Assembly: GCA_027011835.1 (NCBI GenBank)
Contig: JALUZN010000518.1
Location: 1-5,041, forward strand
Direction: 5' to 3'
Source: Draconibacterium sp.
GTDB taxonomy: Bacteria; Bacteroidota; Bacteroidia; Bacteroidales; Prolixibacteraceae
Length of the DNA stretch: 5,041 bases
The position numbers were made by a program, and so were the translations under genes. Shown here piece by piece: positions 1-5,041 of the stretch. The notes beneath the pieces were generated by a model. It made no database searches, was not told the origin of the DNA, and saw only the letters and a program-made list of their open reading frames with translations. The first letter of the stretch is position 1, and each line of letters starts with the position of its first letter.

Positions 1-47
1 AATTCATTCAGGCTTTCTTTTATTATAATTACTGTTCGTTTACCCAT
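1..47 (-). CDS. N-terminal fragment of an unidentified protein (possibly IS-type transposase), cut by the window edge
   Basis: An ATG at 47 opens a frame that stays open to the left edge and reads MGKRTVIIIKESLNE (15 residues), so the gene continues outside the window. The upstream leader is AT-rich with no Shine-Dalgarno sequence, like the other genes here. The basic start followed by a short hydrophobic strand and an 'IKES' stretch reminds me of the N-termini of some Bacteroidetes IS630-like or helix-turn-helix transposase proteins, which often begin with a V/I-rich 'VIKES..EL' segment. That is memory of a family pattern over only 15 residues, so function is a guess. It lies 171 bases downstream of the efflux operon on the same strand. 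It could equally be an unrelated small gene or a chance open stretch. Confidence 0.35.
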   Translation of the reverse strand, partial: MGKRTVIIIKESLNE

Positions 48-85
48 GCAGTAAATATACAAATTATTTAGGGTGTTTTGAAATT

Positions 86-138
86 AAATTGGTATTAGAA
101 ATTGACCCGATTTATCAGGCAATTTCAATGGCCAATTT
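86..138. repeat. Two-part imperfect inverted repeat in the intergenic spacer
   Basis: The outer arms are AAATTGG (86-92) and CCAATTT (132-138). The inner arms are GAAATTG (98-104) and CAATTTC (120-126). The inner stem extends by two C:G pairs (106-107 with 118-119) after one bulged A, leaving a 10-base loop. The two stems are separated by a 5 x 5 base internal loop. The structure lies between the stop of the outer-membrane factor gene (219) and the start of the left-edge reading frame (47). No long T-run follows on either strand, so it does not look like a classical intrinsic terminator. It could be an RNA-stabilising hairpin at the operon's 3' end, a protein-binding site, or part of a mobile-element end. 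Low GC makes chance pairing easier, so function is unproven. Confidence 0.45.
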
Positions 139-218
139 TATCAAGTATTTTACCCCTTGCAAAAAAAGAAAGGGCCGGCATGTTTTTTAGTCCTCAGAAG
201 ATGATTGCATTACTGGCT

Positions 219-1655
219 TTATTCCTGAGAAAGTTTCTCTCCGGCAGTTTCGGGAACCCATCCTCCACCAAGTGTTTTGTAGAGTTCTATATATGCCGAC
301 ATTCTGCGTTGTAACAATTCGGTACGATAGAGTTCGATTTTAAACAACGAACGGTCGGCCTCTAAAACTTCCAAATAACTGGTTACTCCACCGTCGTACC
401 TCTTTTTCGAAAGCATCGAAGCATTTTTAGATGCTTCTAACTGAACTTCAACAAACGATAACTCCTCTTCGATTGAACGTAAATTAATTAAAGCATTTTC
501 TGTTTCTCGAAAAGCCATGGCAACTGTTTTCTTATAGTTGAGTTTTGTCTGCTCTGTACGTTCTTTTTCAACTTCAACCCTGCGTTTGTTTTTTCCGAAC
601 TGAAAAATTGGCCCAAAAATACCTGCACCTGCCGAGCCAATTATTGCATCGCTGGCATTAAAGGCCGATAAATCGGCACTTGCCAAACCCAGTAGCCCGG
701 TTAAACTTATTGATGGGAAACGCATGGCCTGAGCAACTCCAATGCGGGCATTTTGCGCTACTACCATCTGCTCTGCTGCCAGAACATCGGGGCGGCGCGT
801 AAGCAATTGCGATGGCAAACCAACCGGAATTGATTTGGGCACTGCTATACTGTCGATGGTTGTGTTGGTAATAATCTCGCGTGGATTTTCGCCAATTAAT
901 ATACTTAACGCATTTTCGGCATATGCAATAGAACGTTTATAAACAGGTATTGCTCCTGCAGCAATTGCTTCCTGAATTTGCGCCTGATTTAGGTCAATCT
1001 CCGGAACAATTCCTTTATCGAATCTTTCTGATATTATTCGTAGCGACTCTTTTCTTGTTTCATGTGTTCGTTTCGCAATTTCGAGGCGTTTTCTAAAGTC
1101 GAGCAAGGTGTAATATGCGCTTGCAACTTCCGAAATTAAACTAATTTGAATGGCATTCCATCCAAACTCTGAAGCGACAAGTTCTGCCTTTGCTGCTTCG
1201 GTTGCCCGACGGTATTTCCCCCAAAAAACAAGTTCCCAGTTAACATTTGCATTTACCGAGAAAGAACCATTTGCTTTCTGCCCGGTAGGAAAATTCCCCA
1301 TTGTATTTCCAAAGTTCGCATTTCCTCCATACGAAAACGAAGGATACATATCGGCTCGGGTCATTCCAAGGTAAGCTCGCGATTCCTGAATTCTTGATGC
1401 GGCAATTTGTGCATCGAAGTTATTTATTAGTGCCGAATCGAGAAGCGACACAAGTATTGAATCGTTAAAGAGTTCCTGCCATTCCATATCAACAATAGAA
1501 GTATCTACGGCACCTCCCTGAAACCGGAATGTATCAATAGAATCGATTCCAACTTCGACTTTTTGAAAATTGGGACCAACCATACAACTGCTTAAAGCAA
1601 CAGTGAAAGCTACTATTGCCGATAACTTAAATAATATTGATTTATACTTTTTCAT
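219..1655 (-). CDS. Outer-membrane efflux channel lipoprotein of the TolC/OprM (NodT) family
   Basis: This is the outer-membrane factor of the tripartite pump, a trimeric beta-barrel plus alpha-helical tunnel through which substrates leave the cell. The 478 residues fit the usual 450-500 of OprM-like proteins. Residues 1-23 form a lipoprotein signal peptide (basic MKKYK start, hydrophobic core, lipobox LSSC with Cys24). The mature protein opens with CMVGPNF, the family's CxxGPxY/F motif. W59 and the following 'ELFND' begin the first helical repeat. 'WELVFWGKYRRA' lies at 140-151. The second repeat carries the hallmark 'LLTRRPDV' (284-291) with AE, IG.A.A and FPSISLTG to 320. The C-terminal part has 'RYDGGVTSYLEVLEA' (419-433) and ends near LGGGW (462-466). 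The start is fixed by the signal peptide. It begins 17 bases after the permease stop with an A-rich leader and no Shine-Dalgarno sequence, so it is probably co-transcribed. It appears intact. Substrates cannot be deduced from the channel. Confidence 0.96.
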   Translation of the reverse strand: MKKYKSILFKLSAIVAFTVALSSCMVGPNFQKVEVGIDSIDTFRFQGGAVDTSIVDMEWQELFNDSILVSLLDSALINNFDAQIAASRIQESRAYLGMTRADMYPSFSYGGNANFGNTMGNFPTGQKANGSFSVNANVNWELVFWGKYRRATEAAKAELVASEFGWNAIQISLISEVASAYYTLLDFRKRLEIAKRTHETRKESLRIISERFDKGIVPEIDLNQAQIQEAIAAGAIPVYKRSIAYAENALSILIGENPREIITNTTIDSIAVPKSIPVGLPSQLLTRRPDVLAAEQMVVAQNARIGVAQAMRFPSISLTGLLGLASADLSAFNASDAIIGSAGAGIFGPIFQFGKNKRRVEVEKERTEQTKLNYKKTVAMAFRETENALINLRSIEEELSFVEVQLEASKNASMLSKKRYDGGVTSYLEVLEADRSLFKIELYRTELLQRRMSAYIELYKTLGGGWVPETAGEKLSQE

Positions 1656-1672
1656 TTTTATTTTATCGTTAG

Positions 1673-4600
1673 TTAAACAGTTTTTTCATTATTCGAATTA
1701 CTTTTTACTGCTAATTCTCTATCGCGTTGTTTTTCGTAGCCAAAAAGTTTACCTATAGCAACAAATAGCATTGGATACATAAAAACGCCAAGCAGTGTTG
1801 CCAGTCCCATTCCTCCAAGGAGTGCCATTCCCATTACTTTTCTTGCTTCGGCTCCCGAACCGGTTGCAATAACCAACGGGAATACACCAAGAATAAACGA
1901 GAATGCAGTCATTAAAATAGGTCTAAATCTTGATTTTGCTGCAACCATTGCAGCATCGAATAAGCTTAATCCTTTTTTAAACTCTTCGTTTGCAAACTCT
2001 ACAATTAAGATTGCATTTTTTGCTGCCATACCAATTAACATCACGAACGACACTTGTGCAAAAATATTATTTTCAAAAGTCGGGCTTCCAAGTCTTCCCA
2101 GCCAGAGGGCTAAGAATGCACCAAATATTGCAAAGGGTGTTCCAAGCAAAATACTAAGTGGCAACGACCAGCTTTCGTACTGGGCAGCAAGAATTAGAAA
2201 CACAAAAATAAGCGAGAATGTTAAAATTGCACCGAGAGAACCAGAAGCTATTTTTTCTTGATACGACATTGCATTCCAGGCATATCCCATATCTTTTGGA
2301 AGTACTTCGTCGGCAACTTCTTCTAAAGCAGTCATTGCTTCTGCCGATGTGTATCCGGGAGCCGGAGCTCCGGTAACTTCTGCCGAACGATATAGATTAA
2401 ACCTTGTCGTATATTCGGGCCCTGAAACCGACTTGATTTCAACTAAAGTAGCCAATGGAACCATCTCTCCATCTTTGTTTTTTATAAAGAAATTATTGAT
2501 GTCCTTTTCGCTACTTCTGTATTGTGGTTCGGCTTGCAGGTAGGTTTTGTACAACCTTCCAAATCGTGTAAAGTCGTTAACATACGAACCTCCCATAAAT
2601 GCTCCCACTGTAGTGTATAAGTCGTTAAGATTTACACCCATTTTCAGTGCTTTTTCTTTGTTAACATCCATATATCGTTGCGGAACACTCGCCTGGAATG
2701 TTGAGAATGCGCGACCAATCTCGGGTCTTGCATTGGCGGCTTGAATAAAACGAATTAGGTTTTCAGCTAAATACTGAGGATTTTTACCGGCTTTATCCTG
2801 AATCATTATACTAAATCCTGAACCATTTCCCAGACCCGGTATTGCCGGAGGACCGAAAGCAAATGCATTGGCAGATTTTATTTGGGTAACTAATTGTTTA
2901 TTAATATCGTTAATAATTTGTTTTGCCGTTTGCTCTCTGTCGTCCCAATTTTTTAAACTAACAAATGCAAATCCCTGATTCGAAGACATTGCACCCGAAA
3001 GAATTGAATATCCGGTTGCATTTGTTACGTATTTAACTCCGGGATGACTAAGAATTATCTCTTCAACTTTATTGGCAACAACATCAGACCGTTGAAGCGA
3101 GGCTGCATCGGGTAACTGATAATTGACAAAGAAATATCCCATATCTTCTTCAGGAATAAAACCACCCGGGACTAATTTCCCGAAAAGTGTAGCTCCGATT
3201 GTAAGAACAACGATAAAGACAACACTTCTTTTTATTTTACGACCAATAATGCTTGTAAAACTCATATAAGAATCTGTTGTTTTGTCCATTCCTTTGTTGA
3301 ATTTGGAAAAGAACCAGCCCAACGGACCTTTGTATTGTTTAGGCTTTTTAAGCATTATTGAACACAATGCCGGACTTAATGTTAACGCATTTACCGAAGA
3401 TACGATAACCGAAACAACAATAGTTATTGCGAATTGCTGATATAATCTTCCGGTAATTCCGGCCATTCCGGCTACCGGAATAAATACCGCAACAAGCACC
3501 AGTGTTGTTGCTATTACCGGAGCTGTTACCGCACGCATTGCTGCTAAAGTTGCCTCTTTTGTCGACATCCCCTTTTCGATATTAACCTGAACGGCCTCTA
3601 CCACAACAATTGCATCGTCTACCACAATTCCAATGGCAAGCACCAACCCGAGTAGCGATAACACGTTAACGGTAAATCCTAACATTGGAAAGAAAATAAA
3701 AGCTCCAATTAACGAGACGGGAATGGCTAATGTTGGTATTAATGTTGCCCGCCAGTCTTGTATAAAAATAAATACCACTAAAATTACCAGGAATAACGCT
3801 TCAAGCAGAGTTATTACAATATCTCTGATACCTGCTTTTATAGGTGCAACCGTATCGATAGAAACTGTATATTTAATCGATTCAGGAAAATCATTTTTCA
3901 AGACTTCCATCTCTTTTAAGATGTTGTCTTTAAGTTCAACAGCATTTGCTCCAGGCGCTTGATAAAGTGCAATAATAGAACAGGTTTGCTTGTTAAACCG
4001 TGTAAAAGCATTGTAGGTTTCAACGCCAAGATTTATGGTTGCAATGTCTTTTAATTTAACTTGCGATCCGTTATCTAACGTTCTTATTACTATCTCTCCA
4101 AAAGTTTCAGGCGAGTTAAATCTTTCAGGCATTCTAACTGTATAGGTAAATTCTGTCCCTGCAGGAGCAGGTTCTGCACCAAATTTACCTCCCGGAACAA
4201 GTGCATTTTGAGAATTAATTGCACTTATAATTTCGTTTACGGTTATTCCCATTTTGGCAAGTCGGTCAGGTTTTATCCAAATTCGCATTGAATAATCTGA
4301 CGCACCCATAATTTTCACTTCACCAATACCTTTTACACGGGCTAATTTATCTTTAATATTTATTAAGGCATAATTCCCTAAAAAATCTTGATCGTAATCC
4401 GGATTATCAGATGTTAACGCAATTAACATTAATACACTTGGTAACGATTTTTTTGTTGTTACACCCAATTTAGTAACCTCGGGTGGCAATTTTGCCGTCG
4501 CAGCCGAAACTCTGTTTTGTGCTAAAACCGTATTCATATCGGGGTCGGTGCCAACTGCAAACGATATTTGCAGGTTCATTGTACCGTCGTTGGCATTGGT

Positions 4601-4852
4601 CGATTTCATATAAATCATGTTATCAACACCATTTACTTCCTGCTCAATTGGTGTTGCAACTGACTCTTCAACGTTCAGTGCATTAGCTCCGGTATACGAG
4701 GCTTGTACCTGAACGATTGGCGGTGTAAGATTTGGATATTGTTCTATTGGCAGTTCTACAAGACTAAGGGTACCCACTATTACAATTATAATAGCAATTA
4801 CCATTGCCACAATTGGCCGGTGAACAAAAAAGTTTCCTTTACTGTCTGACAT
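1673..4852 (-). CDS. RND multidrug efflux permease, HAE-1 family (AcrB/MexF-like)
   Basis: This is the inner-membrane drug/proton antiporter of the pump, a predicted homotrimer. At 1059 residues it is full length (family about 1030-1060). TM1 is about 12-31, followed by a large periplasmic porter and docking region to about 340, TM2-TM7 (about 341-560), a second periplasmic region (about 561-870) and TM8-TM12 (about 871-1033). The tail is hydrophilic. Early motifs include 'LPIEQYPNLTPP' and 'ATPIEQ'. The proton-relay residues are present: Asp412 and Asp413 in 'GIVVDDAIVVVE' (TM4), Lys945 in 'GMAAKNAILIVE' (TM10), and Arg975 and Thr982 in 'RFRPILMT' (TM11). The switch-loop region (614-630, 'GYSILSGAMSS' then 'GFAF') and 'GPPAIPGLGNGSGF' (667-680) resemble MexF/OqxB-type pumps more than AcrB as I remember them. 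The ATG at 4852 is 7 bases after the adaptor stop, and MSDSKGNFFVHRP matches the usual short N-terminal amphipathic helix. No frameshift is seen. Substrate range is unknown. Confidence 0.97.
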   Translation of the reverse strand: MSDSKGNFFVHRPIVAMVIAIIIVIVGTLSLVELPIEQYPNLTPPIVQVQASYTGANALNVEESVATPIEQEVNGVDNMIYMKSTNANDGTMNLQISFAVGTDPDMNTVLAQNRVSAATAKLPPEVTKLGVTTKKSLPSVLMLIALTSDNPDYDQDFLGNYALINIKDKLARVKGIGEVKIMGASDYSMRIWIKPDRLAKMGITVNEIISAINSQNALVPGGKFGAEPAPAGTEFTYTVRMPERFNSPETFGEIVIRTLDNGSQVKLKDIATINLGVETYNAFTRFNKQTCSIIALYQAPGANAVELKDNILKEMEVLKNDFPESIKYTVSIDTVAPIKAGIRDIVITLLEALFLVILVVFIFIQDWRATLIPTLAIPVSLIGAFIFFPMLGFTVNVLSLLGLVLAIGIVVDDAIVVVEAVQVNIEKGMSTKEATLAAMRAVTAPVIATTLVLVAVFIPVAGMAGITGRLYQQFAITIVVSVIVSSVNALTLSPALCSIMLKKPKQYKGPLGWFFSKFNKGMDKTTDSYMSFTSIIGRKIKRSVVFIVVLTIGATLFGKLVPGGFIPEEDMGYFFVNYQLPDAASLQRSDVVANKVEEIILSHPGVKYVTNATGYSILSGAMSSNQGFAFVSLKNWDDREQTAKQIINDINKQLVTQIKSANAFAFGPPAIPGLGNGSGFSIMIQDKAGKNPQYLAENLIRFIQAANARPEIGRAFSTFQASVPQRYMDVNKEKALKMGVNLNDLYTTVGAFMGGSYVNDFTRFGRLYKTYLQAEPQYRSSEKDINNFFIKNKDGEMVPLATLVEIKSVSGPEYTTRFNLYRSAEVTGAPAPGYTSAEAMTALEEVADEVLPKDMGYAWNAMSYQEKIASGSLGAILTFSLIFVFLILAAQYESWSLPLSILLGTPFAIFGAFLALWLGRLGSPTFENNIFAQVSFVMLIGMAAKNAILIVEFANEEFKKGLSLFDAAMVAAKSRFRPILMTAFSFILGVFPLVIATGSGAEARKVMGMALLGGMGLATLLGVFMYPMLFVAIGKLFGYEKQRDRELAVKSNSNNEKTV

Positions 4853-4859
4853 AGTTTAC

Positions 4860-4958
4860 TTATTTGGAATTATTCACACTTTTAATTTCAACAACCGATG
4901 GATTTACTTTTATACCGTTTCTTACTTTCTGAATGCCATCTGTAATTATTTTATATGA
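4860..4958 (-). pseudogene. 3' end of the periplasmic adaptor (membrane fusion protein, AcrA/MexE type), interrupted upstream
   Basis: Read from 4958 leftward, this frame gives SYKIITDGIQKVRNGIKVNP, then SVVEIKSVNNSK and a TAA at 4862-4860. The pattern 'GdkII.dGlQkVr.G..V.p' is the conserved C-terminal end of RND adaptor subunits, the membrane-proximal strand region after the beta-barrel. The stop lies 7 bases before the permease ATG, exactly where an adaptor gene is expected. The same frame is closed by TAA at 4961-4959, only 33 codons from the end, and no other frame carries a convincing adaptor sequence on to the right edge. The gene therefore looks broken by frameshift, nonsense mutation, insertion or rearrangement, or the terminal sequence is faulty. 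The adaptor identity of the tail is strong; the pseudogene status is less certain because only about 80 bases lie beyond it. Confidence 0.6.
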
Positions 4959-5041
4959 TTATCCGTATTTATACCCAAACTCGTTTTTATAACTCACGCA
5001 TGCCACTAAAAGCCGGTTGAACAATGCTTCTCCGTGATATC
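4959..5041. other. Right-edge segment of unresolved identity, expected to encode the adaptor but with no continuous frame
   Basis: On the minus strand the three frames read as follows. The frame of the adaptor tail is open from the edge to the TAA at 4961-4959 and includes 'HGEALFNR' and 'NEFGYKYG'. A second frame has stops near its middle, then 'VIKTSLGINTDNH' just before the tail. The third reads 'RRSIVQPAFSGMREL' and then stops. The piece 'SLGINTDN' resembles the 'sGLn.dD' that normally precedes 'kII.dG' in adaptors, so a short indel near 4953-4958 could rejoin it; a further indel near 4993 would then also be needed. Alternatively the segment is foreign, such as a repeat or insertion end, and the homology begins only at 4958. 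The last six bases are GATATC. I do not recognise a known element here. Confidence 0.4.

Noticed and set aside
51..70. Bacteroidetes-like -7 elements (TATATTTA at 59-52; TAATTTG at 66-60) ahead of the left-edge frame.
   Set aside because: The first is only 4 bases from the ATG, the second lacks one base of the TAnnTTTG spacing, and neither has a matching -33 element. This is expected by chance in AT-rich DNA.
161..188. A possible terminator: a T7 tract (minus strand, 167-161) after a GC-rich GCCGGC block, with an A6/T6 pairing across it.
   Set aside because: GCCGGC alone is too small a palindrome for a stable stem, and the A:U stem with a 15-base loop is weak. There is no convincing intrinsic terminator.
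102..314. A 70-codon plus-strand frame spanning the end of the outer-membrane factor gene and the spacer.
   Set aside because: It overlaps the real gene's C-terminus, runs through the inverted repeat, and shows no domain or coherent start context.
3633..3962. A 109-codon plus-strand open frame inside the permease gene.
   Set aside because: It is antisense to a strongly conserved RND region (TM2-TM4 and the Asp-Asp motif), has no recognisable domain, and is explained as a shadow of the permease coding bias.
4483..4686. A 67-codon plus-strand open frame opposite the permease N-terminal region.
   Set aside because: It lies fully antisense to conserved porter-domain sequence, its composition is unlike a protein, and it has no supporting start signals.
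4993..5004. A CACGCATGCCAC-like near-palindrome around GCATGC.
   Set aside because: It is a short near-palindrome with no second copy and no associated gene, so it cannot be distinguished from chance.
4955..5020. A 21-codon plus-strand frame (starting MIIRIYTQTRF) in the right-edge segment.
   Set aside because: It is very short, has no leader signal, and lies opposite the interrupted adaptor region. It is noted only because the segment is otherwise unexplained.

Overview
The window holds most of a tripartite RND (resistance-nodulation-division) multidrug efflux operon on the minus strand. The composition is AT-rich. Neither complete gene has a Shine-Dalgarno sequence; both have A-rich leaders. 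The outer-membrane channel is a lipoprotein, and its closest remembered relatives come from Bacteroidetes. I infer a Bacteroidetes organism, perhaps of the Bacteroidales or a related group. No rRNA, tRNA or taxonomic marker is present to confirm this.

Layout in order of transcription, right to left. Positions 4959-5041 are about 80 bases that no single open frame links to the gene that follows. Positions 4860-4958 encode the last 32 residues of a periplasmic adaptor (membrane fusion protein), cut off on its upstream side by an in-frame TAA. Seven bases later, at 4852, the complete inner-membrane RND permease begins (1059 aa, to 1673). Seventeen bases after its stop comes the complete TolC/OprM-type outer-membrane factor lipoprotein (478 aa, 1655 to 219). 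A 171-base spacer (48-218) follows, carrying a two-part inverted repeat. The left edge (1-47) holds the first 15 codons of another minus-strand reading frame, possibly a transposase or other DNA-binding protein.

The permease uses the proton gradient to pump substrates out of the periplasm or outer leaflet of the inner membrane. The adaptor bridges permease and channel, and the channel carries substrate across the outer membrane. The order adaptor-permease-channel with short gaps is the classical co-transcribed arrangement. The promoter and any regulator would lie beyond the right edge. All main proton-relay residues of the permease are present. Its drug pocket looks closer to the MexF/OqxB type than to AcrB.

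I found no clearly new system. The points most worth checking are the broken adaptor gene at the right edge and the possibility that both window ends lie in repeated or mobile DNA.
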